Of a DNA stretch of 64,000 nt, positions 8,983-18,017 are shown in pieces. The notes under the pieces are model-generated. The model searched no databases. It was given only the letters and a program-made list of their open reading frames with translations, and had not been told where the DNA came from. A program made the position numbers and the translations under genes. The stretch spans positions 3,038,001 to 3,102,000 of the forward strand of contig NC_009464.1 in the NCBI RefSeq assembly GCF_000063445.1. Direction: 5' to 3'. Source of the DNA: Methanocella arvoryzae MRE50 (GTDB lineage Archaea; Halobacteriota; Methanocellia; Methanocellales; Methanocellaceae). Numbering within the stretch: position 1 is the first letter of the stretch; each line of letters opens with the position of its first letter.

Positions 8983-9767
8983 CCCCATTTTGTCAGAATC
9001 TCTTCCCGCTTGAACAGCGCTGTCCCCGCCCGTATCAGGACTACGTCTACGATTAGTAGTCCTATGCTGACTACCACGAGCGTGAGCGTATCAAGAGTAA
9101 TCATGCCGAAGAGCTGGAGGACGAACACGGCCATGATAGGAACAACTATTACGGCGCTGACCTGCTGGGAAGCCCGGACGTCTGTCATGCGGGAGGATAC
9201 TAGGACTGTGGCATAGACTGACAGGATGGCGAGCAGGGGCGCAGTGATGAATACTGCTACGAGCCAGATTCCATTTGGTAGCAGGATGTACCCGAATGAA
9301 TTAAAAGTGGCCGCATCGATTAAGATCGCGTATATCAGGAACGAGATCCACGTGATCAATACTGCCGGTATGACTGCGGCCATCGTTTTGCCGAACAGTA
9401 TGTCCTGCGATGACACGGGTGTAGCCAGCAGAGGCTCAAGTGTGCCATTCTTTTTCTCCCCCACCATGCTGTACGAGGAGATCAACGTGGGCATCAGCCC
9501 CGGCATCAGTAAATAGAAAGGCAGGTTGCTCTGTACCAGAAAGTAGACGACAATCTGCCTTGGCGAGAGGGCTTCGAAATCCGGCACATGGCCGAAGAGC
9601 ATCGCTACATCGCTTTTAGTGAGATTCATGGGGATGGTCAAGAGATAGATCAGGGGAATTGCGATCGAAAAGATCAGGGGAAAGCTAGCCATGGTAGAGA
9701 GGATATACCTGTTCTTTCGCAGCTCTTCCAGCTCTTTCAGGACGATCGTGGCCACGTCAAAGTTCAC
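8979..9767 (-). CDS. ABC-2 type transporter permease (copy B)
   Basis: The protein of about 262 residues has six predicted membrane helices and the ABC-2/NatB-like signature NGTLEPLLATPVSSQDILFGK. It forms the membrane channel of an exporter with the ATPase encoded just upstream, whose last bases it overlaps. GTG 9767 is preferred because GGTGAT lies at the right distance; GTG 9776 overlaps that ribosome site. It is clearly paralogous to the permease at 11630-12433. The substrate is unknown. Confidence 0.85.
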   Translation of the reverse strand: MNFDVATIVLKELEELRKNRYILSTMASFPLIFSIAIPLIYLLTIPMNLTKSDVAMLFGHVPDFEALSPRQIVVYFLVQSNLPFYLLMPGLMPTLISSYSMVGEKKNGTLEPLLATPVSSQDILFGKTMAAVIPAVLITWISFLIYAILIDAATFNSFGYILLPNGIWLVAVFITAPLLAILSVYATVLVSSRMTDVRASQQVSAVIVVPIMAVFVLQLFGMITLDTLTLVVVSIGLLIVDVVLIRAGTALFKREEILTKWG

Positions 9768-10689
9768 AGCGATCACCGATCAGTTTGATGTAGACGTCTT
9801 CCATGGAGTGCCTCAGCTCGCCTACCGAGCGTATCCTGCCTCCGGCACGGATTATCGCGTCGACAATGTCAGGGCTATGTCGCTCCGGATCGTCCACCTG
9901 CAGTATGATCCTGTCGTCTTTTTTCTCGATGGCTTCCACCACGGGCATGTGGGACACTGCTTTGTAAACCGACGGGCTGACTGCCTCCAGCCGGACTACC
10001 AGCTTCCGCCCATATACGCTGTCCTTGAGCGATCCGGGGCTGCCGGCGTAGAGTATCCGGCGGTTAATAATCGCTACCTTATCGCAAAGCCGCTCCGCCT
10101 CGTCCAGGTTATGGGTGCAGAGAAATATCGTCCTGCCTTCCTTTTTCAGGCTCAGGATCGCGTCTCTCACTACCCGGGCGGATTCCGGGTCCAGGCCGGC
10201 CGTAGGCTCGTCCAGGAACAGGACTTCGGGCTCGTGCATCAGGCACCGGATCAGCGCCAGCTTCTGGCGCATGCCTTTTGAGAAGCCGCCGACTACCTGG
10301 TCCCTTTTATCGTACAGGCCGAAGAGCCGCAGGTACTGCTCGATCGTCTCGTTCGCTTTCTTACCGTCTACATGGTACAGATCGGCGAAAAATCGGAGGT
10401 TTTTCCGGACTGTAAGAGTTTCGTAGAAGCCCGGGCTTTCAGTCAGTATACCCGTTTTCCTCCTGATTGATGCAGCGGATTTCTTATCTTTTATGTCAAA
10501 GCCACAGACTGAAGCGCTACCGCTTGTCGGGCTGATGAGGCAGGTGAGCATCCTCACAGTCGTAGTCTTGCCTGCACCGTTAGGCCCTAAAAATCCGAAT
10601 ACCTCTCCCTTTCCGACGCTGATCGAGATGTCCTCCACCGCGGTAAACTTTCCGAACTGTCTGCCGAGCGACGAGGTCTCAATCACCAT
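9757..10689 (-). CDS. ABC transporter ATPase (copy B)
   Basis: The 310-residue ATPase has Walker A GPNGAGKTT, signature GGFSKGMRQ, Walker B VLFLDEPTAGLDPES and the H-loop CTHNLDEAE, followed by the ~85-residue C-terminal domain usual for drug or sodium exporters. ATG 10689 is chosen because a TATA-like box at 10718-10725 would start transcription about six bases upstream of it. The open frame continuing to 10788 lies behind that promoter. It is paralogous to the 12430 ATPase and functions with the overlapping permease. Confidence 0.92.
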   Translation of the reverse strand: MVIETSSLGRQFGKFTAVEDISISVGKGEVFGFLGPNGAGKTTTVRMLTCLISPTSGSASVCGFDIKDKKSAASIRRKTGILTESPGFYETLTVRKNLRFFADLYHVDGKKANETIEQYLRLFGLYDKRDQVVGGFSKGMRQKLALIRCLMHEPEVLFLDEPTAGLDPESARVVRDAILSLKKEGRTIFLCTHNLDEAERLCDKVAIINRRILYAGSPGSLKDSVYGRKLVVRLEAVSPSVYKAVSHMPVVEAIEKKDDRIILQVDDPERHSPDIVDAIIRAGGRIRSVGELRHSMEDVYIKLIGDRCEL

Positions 10690-10717
10690 AACCACAAGAT
10701 GATAAGCTATCACCAAA

Positions 10718-10725
10718 TATATAAA
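10718..10725 (-). promoter_or_regulatory. TATA-like box for ABC copy B
   Basis: TTTATATA on the minus strand lies about 30 bases upstream of ATG 10689, the normal archaeal TATA-to-start distance. It implies a nearly leaderless mRNA and decides the start codon. Confidence 0.5.
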
Positions 10726-10793
10726 TATTAACAAATAAAAGTATGTATGCCGGCCAATCCCTGTAATATATTGTCCGTTGCGTCTCATCAGCC

Positions 10794-11495
10794 TTATTTT
10801 CTGGCCACTATCGCATAGTCCTCGGCGCCGAAGAGCAGATCGTTAAGAATATCGACATTATGATTGTAGGCTACGGCGAACTCCGGAAACTTTATGCAGA
10901 CCTCTTCTCCGGCATTGATCTTTTTCAACCTTTTGCTACACGGAGTCCTGGCAAGGTACCGGATGTCGATTTCAGAGAAGCCGGCGTGTCTCAGGATAAA
11001 CTTCAGTGCTTCAGGATGAATTGCATTCGTGTGAGTCATGTCCAGGTAAAAGTCAGTAAAGGTGGCAAGCGACAGCGGGTTTATCGTCTTCACTACAATC
11101 CGGCCACCTGCCGGCAGCCTGTAGTGGCAAAGCTGGATTAGCCGGGTCAGGTACCGCGGCTCGAGATGTTCGACGACCTGATCCATGAAAATGCCGTCAA
11201 TACCTTCGTGTTGTTCCAGGTATGCTACTCCATCAGCCTCATCTACCTGAAGGCCACGGGAACGGCACAGCTTCACCATATCCGGATCAGTATCAATGCC
11301 AGCGGCCGGTATCCCCGCCTCGCGCAGCAATTCTAAAAATTCTCCTCTGCCGCACCCGATGTCGAGGACATTACTGCATCCCCTGAAGCAGTCAACGAAC
11401 ACCGACTGGTGTTGCTTCAGAATCTCCGGAGGGCTACGGAAGTGATTGTAAAACGCGAGATAGTCGAAAGATCGCCGTCCGTTCCCGTCATCCAC
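10794..11495 (-). CDS. Class I SAM-dependent methyltransferase
   Basis: The 233-residue protein has the SAM-binding motif I VLDIGCGRGEFLELL, the acidic motif II GIDTD, and FMDQVVEHL in the position of motif IV. It resembles methyltransferases of glycan or O-antigen modification, but the substrate cannot be assigned. GTG 11495 has a good GGAGA site just upstream. It lies between two paralogous ABC exporter pairs on the same strand, with a gap of about 105 bases on the downstream side, so it may belong to the same envelope-related cluster. Confidence 0.82.
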   Translation of the reverse strand: MDDGNGRRSFDYLAFYNHFRSPPEILKQHQSVFVDCFRGCSNVLDIGCGRGEFLELLREAGIPAAGIDTDPDMVKLCRSRGLQVDEADGVAYLEQHEGIDGIFMDQVVEHLEPRYLTRLIQLCHYRLPAGGRIVVKTINPLSLATFTDFYLDMTHTNAIHPEALKFILRHAGFSEIDIRYLARTPCSKRLKKINAGEEVCIKFPEFAVAYNHNVDILNDLLFGAEDYAIVARK

Positions 11496-11629
11496 TGAGA
11501 TTCTCCTGCGGCCACCGTACTGGCACGCAATTCACCATCGTACTGAGAATAAAAAAAGTAATGCCACGAGATGGGTGCCTGCCGGTGTGATGGGACCCAT
11601 CTAAGATGGGCTTTATCTGTGATGAGGCC

Positions 11630-12433
11630 TCATCTCCACCGGGTCAGAATCTCTTCCCTGTCGAAAAGTTTGCTGCCTATCCGGATTACTGCCAGGTCTG
11701 CGATGAATACTACGAGGCAGGCGATCAGGATCGTCCTTTCGTCAAGCATGAAGAACCCTGCCAGTTGTGCTATGAAAAGGCCTACCAGCGGCAGCACCAG
11801 AACGACGCTGACCTGCTGTGCGGTCCTCGGGTCGCTGACTCTCGACGATATGATGACCGTGATCATCACGCCCAGGAAGGCCAGCATAGGTGCCAGTATA
11901 AACAGGCCTATCAGCCATATCATGTCGGGCACCAGAACCTCATGAACGATGTCCCTGGTGAGGAACCAGACTACGGCTGAGTAAATGACTGCGGCAATCC
12001 AGGTTGCGGCGAGCGCCGGCAGCAAGGCAGATATGGCTTTGCCGATCATGATGTCCTGTACCGACACCGGCGCTGCGAGCAGAGGCTCCAGCGTGCGGTT
12101 TTTCTTCTCTCCTATGATACTGTATGAGGAGATGATGGTCGGCAGCATGGCCGGCAGCATCATGAAGAATGGCAAGGTCGCCCTGACCATGAACGAGATC
12201 ATGCCTTCCTGGGTGGTTATTGCCGAGATACCGCCGTCAAAGTTCAGCGATCCGGTGCCGCTGGCGTTCAGCGACTGGTTAAACTCCTCCGGGGATATGA
12301 TCATCGGGACGAGCATTGCCGAGGGTATGAATACTGAGAAGATGAAGGGCATGAAGAGTATGGAGAACAGGATAATCTTGTTTTTCATGATCTCTTCGAA
12401 TTCCTTCTCTATGATGAGCCATATCTTGTTCAC
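11630..12433 (-). CDS. ABC-2 type transporter permease (copy A)
   Basis: The 267-residue protein has six predicted membrane helices, a large loop after helix 1, and the conserved segment RTLEPLLAAPVSVQDIMIGK, nearly matching the copy at 8979. Its GTG start overlaps the ATPase stop by four bases, so it is translationally coupled to it. It should form the membrane part of an ABC exporter. The C-terminus (KLFDREEILTRW) is also almost identical to copy B, which supports a local duplication. Confidence 0.87.
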   Translation of the reverse strand: MNKIWLIIEKEFEEIMKNKIILFSILFMPFIFSVFIPSAMLVPMIISPEEFNQSLNASGTGSLNFDGGISAITTQEGMISFMVRATLPFFMMLPAMLPTIISSYSIIGEKKNRTLEPLLAAPVSVQDIMIGKAISALLPALAATWIAAVIYSAVVWFLTRDIVHEVLVPDMIWLIGLFILAPMLAFLGVMITVIISSRVSDPRTAQQVSVVLVLPLVGLFIAQLAGFFMLDERTILIACLVVFIADLAVIRIGSKLFDREEILTRWR

Positions 12434-13353
12434 TGCTTCACCCCCATGATGTTGAAGTACACATCTTCCAGTGACCTGCTAGCCTCGGACACGAACTGTA
12501 TGTCCGCTCCTGCCGCGACCAGGGCCCGCACCAGCGCAGGATTATCTGACTCGGGCGAGTTCACCCTGACCAGCAGCTCTTTGCCGTTCACTTCAACTCC
12601 TCCTACATAGTTCTGGGCCTTCACGGTATTCACCAGGGTCGGAGTAACCTCTTTCAGCTTCACCACGACCTGCCTGCCGTACAGCTTATCCTTGAGGCGG
12701 GACGGCGAGTCCACGCTCAGCAGGTGTCCCCTGAAAATGCCGATCCTGTCGCAGAGCCTGTCTGCCTCGTCCAGGTTATGAGTACACAGGAAGATCGTTC
12801 TGCCTTCCTTCTTCAGCTCGGAGATGAAGTCCCTGACCAGGTGCGACGCTTCAGGATCTAAGCCGGACGTCGGCTCGTCGAGGAAGAGCACCTTCGGGTC
12901 GTGCAGCAGGCACCGGGCGATGGCGATCTTCTGCCTCATGCCCTTGGAGTAGCCGCCCACTGCCTGGTCCCTCTTTTCCCACAGCCCCAGCAGCTTCAGG
13001 TAATACTCGATCCGATCGTTCAGCCTCTGCTCCGGGACGTCATACAGCCTGCCATAAAATCTCAGGTTTTTATAAGCGCTCAGCGTATCATACAGGCCCG
13101 GCGTCTCGGTCAGCAAGCCCACCCGGCTGCGCACCTGCATGGCGTCTTTCTCGTCTGTCACGTCCAGGCCGTCGACGGTGGCCGTTCCGCCGCTAGGCTT
13201 TATGAGGCAGGCGAGCATCCTCACCGTGGTGGTCTTACCGGCGCCGTTCGGCCCCAGAAATCCGAACACCTCTCCCGAAGGGATCGACATATTCAAATGG
13301 TCTACAACTGTCACGCTGCCAAAGGAGCGTGATAAATCTTTGGTCTCAATCAC
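12430..13353 (-). CDS. ABC transporter ATPase (copy A)
   Basis: The protein of about 307 residues has Walker A GPNGAGKTT, signature GGYSKGMRQ, Walker B VLFLDEPTSGLDPEAS and the H-loop CTHNLDEAD. The GTG at 13353 matches the start of the paralogue (VIET) and lies about 30 bases after a TATA-like run near 13377; TTG 13368 is an alternative start. It drives export with the overlapping permease. Substrate unknown; antibiotic, lipid or sodium export are typical of the subfamily. Confidence 0.92.
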   Translation of the reverse strand: MIETKDLSRSFGSVTVVDHLNMSIPSGEVFGFLGPNGAGKTTTVRMLACLIKPSGGTATVDGLDVTDEKDAMQVRSRVGLLTETPGLYDTLSAYKNLRFYGRLYDVPEQRLNDRIEYYLKLLGLWEKRDQAVGGYSKGMRQKIAIARCLLHDPKVLFLDEPTSGLDPEASHLVRDFISELKKEGRTIFLCTHNLDEADRLCDRIGIFRGHLLSVDSPSRLKDKLYGRQVVVKLKEVTPTLVNTVKAQNYVGGVEVNGKELLVRVNSPESDNPALVRALVAAGADIQFVSEASRSLEDVYFNIMGVKQ

Positions 13354-13606
13354 ACCGATCACCGGCAATAGAATATCGCATATTTAGCGCTGCTGACTAA
13401 TACGTTTTGTGGCTTACAACCGCCGTATGCAAGCCGGCTCGAGAACAAACGCACCGCAGAATCCGGGCCGGCCAGAAAATTTCTGCCGCCATTATCTATA
13501 AATATACTGTTTCATAAATATTCATAAAAACGGCAAACCAGCCAAATTTATAATAATGCTTATCAACCTGCAGGTAAATCACTACTACGGGTTAAGAGGT
13601 TCGTTA

Positions 13607-13957
13607 ATGATGAGGGTAGTGATCATTAATATCGTGTTAGCGCTGGCGCTGGCCTGCATCACGCAGGCGGCGAGCGCGGAGATCGCCGTTCCGATCAACA
13701 TTGGGATTCCCTACGTTGTCGGGCCCGGGTTCACTCTGGCAGCCCCATTCTCCCAGGGCTCTTACATAATCAACGCATTCAACACGAGTACGCAGGCATA
13801 TACGGGCATAAAAAGCCTGTCTATCTCGCTCGCACCTGCCGATGCGGGCTCCGGGCGCGGTCTGTTTGCGGTGAGCCCGGCCATCTCCCAGGCCAGCACA
13901 GAAACCATGGTACTGGACCGGTCGTACTTCTTTAACGACTACGTTTCGACTGCGTAA
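13607..13957 (+). CDS. Small exported protein
   Basis: The 116-residue protein starts at ATG 13607 (or 13610) behind AGAGGT. It has a clear signal peptide ending near AASAEIA and a mature domain rich in Gly, Ala, Ser and Thr. No family is recognised. The stop TAA is followed by a GC-rich hairpin (14007-14030). The gene stands alone among several unrelated exported proteins. The C-terminus (SYFFNDYVSTA) ends abruptly, so a shortened version of a longer ancestor cannot be excluded. Confidence 0.6.
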   Translation: MMRVVIINIVLALALACITQAASAEIAVPINIGIPYVVGPGFTLAAPFSQGSYIINAFNTSTQAYTGIKSLSISLAPADAGSGRGLFAVSPAISQASTETMVLDRSYFFNDYVSTA

Positions 13958-14006
13958 AGCAATCTGACGGTCTCGCGCAAGGCCATTCAGATGGTGGTGG
14001 CCTCTG

Positions 14007-14030
14007 CCGGCCTTACCGGCCCGGCAGATG
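14007..14030 (+). terminator. GC-rich hairpin after the exported-protein gene
   Basis: TGCCGG pairs with CCGGCA about 50 bases past the TAA stop at 13957. A T-run follows at 14044-14050. Confidence 0.4.
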
Positions 14031-14198
14031 TTGTGCCCCGGTCATTTTTTCCGCCACCCTTATTATAGTGCGTACAAAATTGTTCCGGACGGCAATATAT
14101 CTGCGTAATGCCCGGTAATACCTTCCTTTTTAAGAATATCTGCGGGTAATCCTCAAATACCCGGCATCTGCAAACCTCCACATAGAGGGATGACCAGG

Positions 14199-14524
14199 AT
14201 GGGCACAATCAGTCTGCAGCTCACGCCGGAGGAGGTTACCGAAGTGCTTGGCAAAGGTAAAACCTGCGTAATCAAAGAACCTGCGTAATCAAAGATCACC
14301 CGTGCGGCAAGGCCGGGGATAGATTTTTCATAAATGGCAGGGCCTATGAGCTTATCGATGTAAGCGAAAGATCTCTGGACATGATCACCCGATATTGCCA
14401 CACGATAGACGGCCAGCCCACATCAGCCGATTTCATCTCGAAGTGGAAGGCGACCCACAATGGCCAGTGGTACCCTGAAGCAAAAATGTACGTCCACTGG
14501 TTCAGGGACGTTACCCCCAGCTGA
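14199..14524 (+). pseudogene. Small gene broken by a 17-bp tandem duplication
   Basis: Reading from ATG 14199 (GAGGG nine bases upstream) gives MGTISLQLTPEEVTEVLGKG then CVIKE and a stop inside a 17-bp duplication at 14262-14295. Removing one copy restores a single frame to the TGA at 14522-14524. That encodes about 103 residues, including GDRFFINGRAYELIDVSERS and WYPEAKMYVHWFRD. The restored protein looks like a small ASCH/PUA-type domain, though that assignment is tentative. The rest of the frame is undamaged, so the mutation is recent or possibly phase-variable. Confidence 0.72.
14262..14295. repeat. Perfect 17-bp tandem duplication
   Basis: ACCTGCGTAATCAAAGA occurs twice head to tail. 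The length is not a multiple of three, so it shifts the frame of the small gene that contains it. Confidence 0.95.
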
Positions 14525-14571
14525 CCAATGATCTGATCTAATTAAGAAAAATTTTACGGGTACGGCTTACT

Positions 14572-15132
14572 TTAGTACTCGTACCCGATCGATTTTATGC
14601 CGATACTCACACTTCTGCCATCCGGCATCCTGAGCCCCGTCAGCTTTCCGTAAACCGCAGCCGCCTCTACCGGATACTCGTTCAGGATGCCCGGGTACGG
14701 GCTGCCATAAGTGAATATTCCCGGCTCTCCGCCGATCTTCAGGCCGGAAGTAGAGTTACTGGCTGTGCTCTCCGGGGCCTGGCCAGGGTACTGCGCACCG
14801 TCTATAGTGATCACACCCTGGAGAACGTAGTCAGGGTAAAGTGTTTCATCTTCCGTAGTATTATTCGTGATAGCAGAGACATTGCCATCTCCGATCCCTG
14901 TGTTCCCTATCCCCTGTACGCCCTTCCAGCTGCAAATCTGGCCCGCGCATGTACCGTCAGTATTGTAGTCAGCCGGCGCGACGAGCCTCGAACTCCTGTT
15001 GGCCCAGGTAGAAAAATCTGCCCTGGCGTCAGCCCCGCAGGTGCAAAGGCACACGATCGCCGGCAGCAGCGTGCAGGTTAACAACAGAACGATGAAGCAT
15101 GTACGGACTATTTCTGACAACCCCCATCTCAT
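14572..15132 (-). CDS. Exported protein of unknown function
   Basis: The 186-residue protein has a long hydrophobic signal region with several cysteines (VCLCTCG near residue 30). The polar mature part has two further cysteines (DGTCAGQICSW) and is rich in Gly, Thr, Asn and Ser with many possible N-glycosylation sites. It is expected at the cell surface. No domain is recognised. The Cys pattern in the signal region could be a lipid-attachment site or a disulfide. Confidence 0.6.
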   Translation of the reverse strand: MRWGLSEIVRTCFIVLLLTCTLLPAIVCLCTCGADARADFSTWANRSSRLVAPADYNTDGTCAGQICSWKGVQGIGNTGIGDGNVSAITNNTTEDETLYPDYVLQGVITIDGAQYPGQAPESTASNSTSGLKIGGEPGIFTYGSPYPGILNEYPVEAAAVYGKLTGLRMPDGRSVSIGIKSIGYEY

Positions 15133-15343
15133 GCCAGCTAGCTTCCTTCTTCCTGTACTAATGGGTATGTACGCATAATCACGGCAGGTGGTGGCTCCTG
15201 CAGTAAAATCGACCTGATGAGCTGGCCACGGGTCTGCTCCGGCCAGAGGTTCCTGCCTACGGTACTCCTTTTTTCATTTATGGAAAGATAGATATAACCT
15301 AAAAGCTATTACTCTATAAGTTTTTAACCGGGAGGATTACCGA

Positions 15344-16258
15344 ATGAAGATCAACAACGTCGAGATCGAGGACACCTACGCAGAGGCGTTCCCCATCCAG
15401 GTATCGAGAGTACTGATTACCGCGGCTACCGAGTACTACGCGAGGATCGCCGCAACTGAGGCAACCGGCTTCGGCACGTCCGTCATCGGCTGCCCCGCCG
15501 AGGCAGGCATCGACTGCTTTGTCCCGTCCACGAAAACCCCGGACGGCAGGCCAGGCTATGTCATCATGATCTGCCACCCAAAGAAGGACCACGTCAAGGA
15601 ACAGCTCGTCGAGAGGCTCGGCGAATGTGTCCTGACCGCTCCGACCACCGCAATCTTCAACTGGCTGCCCTTCGAGCGCATGGAAGACAAGACCCTCGAA
15701 AAGAAGGTCGACGTCAAGCTGCACTTCTTCGGCGACGGCTTTGAGTCCAAGCAGGTCGTCGGCGGCAGGAACGTCTACGCCATCCCCATCATGGAAGGCG
15801 ACTTCATCTGCGAAGAGGAGTACGGCGTCCAGAAGGGTGTCGCAGGCGGCAACTTCTTCATTATGGCTGAAACTCAGGGCTCTGCACTGATGGCTGCCCA
15901 GGCGGCAGTCGACGCGATCAACCAGGTCGAGGGCTGCATCCTGCCGTTCCCCGGCGGCATCGTCGCCTCCGGCAGCAAGGTCGGCTCCCTCAAGTACAGC
16001 AAGTTCATGAAGGCATCCACCAACCACAGGATGGCCCCGACCCTGAAGAGCAAGGTCGAGGACACCCAGATGCCGGCCAACGTCAACGCTGCTTACGAGA
16101 TCGTCATCGACGGCATCGACGAGGCAACCGTGGCCAAGGCCATGACCGTGGGCATCAAGGCGGCCTGCACCATCCCGGGCGTCGTCAAGATCTCCGCAGG
16201 CAACTACGGCGGCAAACTCGGGCCCTACAAGTTCGAGCTCACCAAGCTGCTCCAGTAA
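15344..16258 (+). CDS. ftr: Formylmethanofuran:tetrahydromethanopterin formyltransferase
   Basis: The 304-residue protein transfers the formyl group from formylmethanofuran to tetrahydromethanopterin (or sarcinapterin), the second step of CO2 reduction to methane. The sequence is full length and typical, from [18 protein letters not shown] to [26 protein letters not shown] lies eight bases before ATG. It is monocistronic, with a TA-rich promoter region upstream and a strong terminator downstream. The soluble cytoplasmic enzyme normally forms a tetramer. Confidence 0.98.
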   Translation: MKINNVEIEDTYAEAFPIQVSRVLITAATEYYARIAATEATGFGTSVIGCPAEAGIDCFVPSTKTPDGRPGYVIMICHPKKDHVKEQLVERLGECVLTAPTTAIFNWLPFERMEDKTLEKKVDVKLHFFGDGFESKQVVGGRNVYAIPIMEGDFICEEEYGVQKGVAGGNFFIMAETQGSALMAAQAAVDAINQVEGCILPFPGGIVASGSKVGSLKYSKFMKASTNHRMAPTLKSKVEDTQMPANVNAAYEIVIDGIDEATVAKAMTVGIKAACTIPGVVKISAGNYGGKLGPYKFELTKLLQ

Positions 16259-16266
16259 GCTAAAAT

Positions 16267-16297
16267 GCCGGGGAAATCCCCGGCCCTTCTCTTTTTA
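16267..16297 (+). terminator. ftr terminator
   Basis: GCCGGGGA/TCCCCGGC forms a perfect eight-base stem with a two-base loop, followed by CTTCTCTTTTT. It begins eight bases past the ftr stop. Confidence 0.8.
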
Positions 16298-16328
16298 TAA
16301 GCGATAGTAAAACGCAAATGGCAATTAT

Positions 16329-16594
16329 TTACCACAGAGGCTCACAGGGTTACTGTTTTAACACAGAGGCACAGAGATGCACAGAGGTTCACAGAGATTT
16401 TTCTATAAATAGTGCTATCGTATCTACATAGTAATTATCGCAATTGTTCTGTAATGTCAGATCCATAGACTCGACGCATAGATCGACCCTCAGATTAATA
16501 GACAAATATGGTCTCGTCTTCCACTTATCGAATAGGTCTCTGTGTTTCTCTGTGCCTCTGTGGTTGACCGTTCGCTGTGCGTCTCTGCGGTGAG
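16329..16594. repeat. Inverted-repeat element, CACAGAGG type
   Basis: The left arm (16329-16396) consists of degenerate CACAGAGG/CACAGAGA units. The right arm (about 16536-16594) is its imperfect reverse complement (TCTGTGCCTCTGTGG, TGTGCGTCTCTGCGG). A roughly 140-base AT-rich centre separates them. The size and plan match the elements at 36801 and 39634. No coding frame is present. It fills the ftr-ferredoxin gap. Confidence 0.8.
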
Positions 16595-16630
16595 AAATAT
16601 TTCGCAGAGCTCAAGTGGAAAAAAGTGGCG

Positions 16631-16861
16631 TTACTGGCCAGCTGCTTCGCTCGCCTCTGCGCCGCCGCTTTCCTTGATGGTGATGGCGTTGGTCGGGCAG
16701 GAGTCGGCCGCTTCCTGGCAGTCGGGACATTTAGTTCCGCAACCGTTGGGGTCGATGACCTCAGCTTTGTCGTCCACGTCCCAGTTGAACACGTCCGGGC
16801 AGATATCGACGCAGTTGCCGCATGAAATGCAGAGTTCCTTGTCTATGACTGGAATTACCAT
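16631..16861 (-). CDS. 4Fe-4S ferredoxin
   Basis: The 76-residue protein has one classical cluster motif, CISCGNCVDICP (C11/C14/C17/C21), and a second cysteine set (CGTKCPDC, DSCP) in the position where single-cluster ferredoxins keep their last ligand; the extra cysteines may bind a second cluster or form a disulfide. It has an acidic core with an Ala/Glu-rich tail. It probably serves as a low-potential electron carrier. It is encoded alone, divergent from mmp8. Confidence 0.9.
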   Translation of the reverse strand: MVIPVIDKELCISCGNCVDICPDVFNWDVDDKAEVIDPNGCGTKCPDCQEAADSCPTNAITIKESGGAEASEAAGQ

Positions 16862-16985
16862 GATTATCCCTCCTGAAATTTCGCGAGATGCGTATTTAAA
16901 ATCTGGCCTGTTTTTATGATGCTCACAGTGTCGCAGGCATGCGCCAGCGGCTATCAGGCCTGCCAGACTTATATCAGCATCAAAG

Positions 16986-16993
16986 TATATAAT
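16986..16993 (+). promoter_or_regulatory. TATA-like box for mmp8
   Basis: TATATAAT lies about 50 bases before the mmp8 ATG, predicting transcription start near 17015 and a leader of about 20 bases containing GAGGT. Confidence 0.45.
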
Positions 16994-17035
16994 ATGGAAA
17001 AGAACAGGTAAATGTAATTAAAACGAGGTACGCAA

Positions 17036-17869
17036 ATGGACGAGCACGTCATGGAGGCGCTGGGCAGGGCCCGCGTCGTTATCAGGGATGGAAAGGTCGT
17101 GGAAGTGGGCGAGCCGGAGCTCAAGTACTGCCCGATTTTCGACAAGTTCCGGGGCATCAAAGAGTTGACCAAAGAGGAGATCCGGAAGAACATGCAGTTC
17201 CGGATCGACGATTTCGGCATGTGCAAAGCAGACCGGAAGCTGCGGATGAGAGACTACCTGTCCTTCGGTGTCTCGGAGATGATCAGCACTGCCATGGCTA
17301 ATGGCATGATGGACGCTGCCGTGATCGTGTGCGAAGGCTGCGGCACGGTCGTGTTAGACGAGCCTGACATGGTGCAGGGCATCGGCGGCCGGGTTTCCGG
17401 CCTGGTCAGCACCACTCCCATCCCGGAGCTGATCCAGCGGATCGGCAAAGACCGGGTGCTGGAGCCGGAGACGGCAAAGATCGACCAGATCGAAGGCGCG
17501 AAGAAAGCCATCGCCATGGGCTACAAGAACATCGCTGTATCAGTCGCCAAAGGCTCCCAGGCGAAGAAGATAAAGGAACTGGAAAAAGCCAATCCCGGCG
17601 TAAACCTGTATACCTTCGTAGTCCACACCTCTGGCATGTCCGAGGATGAGGCTGTCGAAGTCTTCAACTACGCTGACATCGCGACAGGATGCGCTTCTAA
17701 GCATATCCGCGGCATCGGCCACGGCAAACAGGTCTACTATGTAGGTGACTCTGTACCCATTTTCGGCATCACCGCCAGGGGCCGGCAGATCATCGAAGCC
17801 CGCCTCAGGGCCACCGGAAAGAAAGCAGAACACAAGCCCGACGCACCGCAGCCGGATAAGCTGCTTTAA
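17036..17869 (+). CDS. mmp8: Methanogenesis marker protein 8 (DUF2099)
   Basis: The 277-residue protein matches the DUF2099/methanogenesis marker 8 family, including ELKYCPIFDKFRG, the conserved VIVCEGCGTVV and FNYADIATGCASKHIRG. The family is nearly confined to methanogens. Its biochemical role is unknown; the conserved cysteines suggest a metal or cluster site. GAGGT lies six bases before ATG. Here it is separate from the large marker operon at 40-47 kb. Confidence 0.88.
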   Translation: MDEHVMEALGRARVVIRDGKVVEVGEPELKYCPIFDKFRGIKELTKEEIRKNMQFRIDDFGMCKADRKLRMRDYLSFGVSEMISTAMANGMMDAAVIVCEGCGTVVLDEPDMVQGIGGRVSGLVSTTPIPELIQRIGKDRVLEPETAKIDQIEGAKKAIAMGYKNIAVSVAKGSQAKKIKELEKANPGVNLYTFVVHTSGMSEDEAVEVFNYADIATGCASKHIRGIGHGKQVYYVGDSVPIFGITARGRQIIEARLRATGKKAEHKPDAPQPDKLL

Positions 17870-17888
17870 CGACTATTTTGTAGGCAGG

Positions 17889-17910
17889 CCGGCAGCAACG
17901 TTGCTGCCGG
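17889..17910 (+). terminator. mmp8 terminator hairpin
   Basis: A perfect 22-base palindrome, CCGGCAGCAAC/GTTGCTGCCGG, begins about 20 bases past the mmp8 stop. Confidence 0.65.
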
Positions 17911-18017
17911 TGTCTTTATCCAGGCCGTTTTTCACACTCTACTACTGGATAAACCTCGTGGAAATGATTACTCGCCGATATATCTCTGCAGGCCAGACTT
18001 GAACTGGGAGAGGTAAG

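Noticed and set aside
10690-10788. Longer N-terminus of the copy B ABC ATPase
   Set aside because: The extra 33 codons are hydrophobic and lie upstream of the TATA-like box; the paralogue starts at the VIET position.
13958-14050. Continuation of the exported-protein frame past its TAA at 13955
   Set aside because: The downstream frame is open for about 35 codons, but it contains a GC-rich terminator-like hairpin and a T-run, so read-through or a nonsense mutation is not needed.
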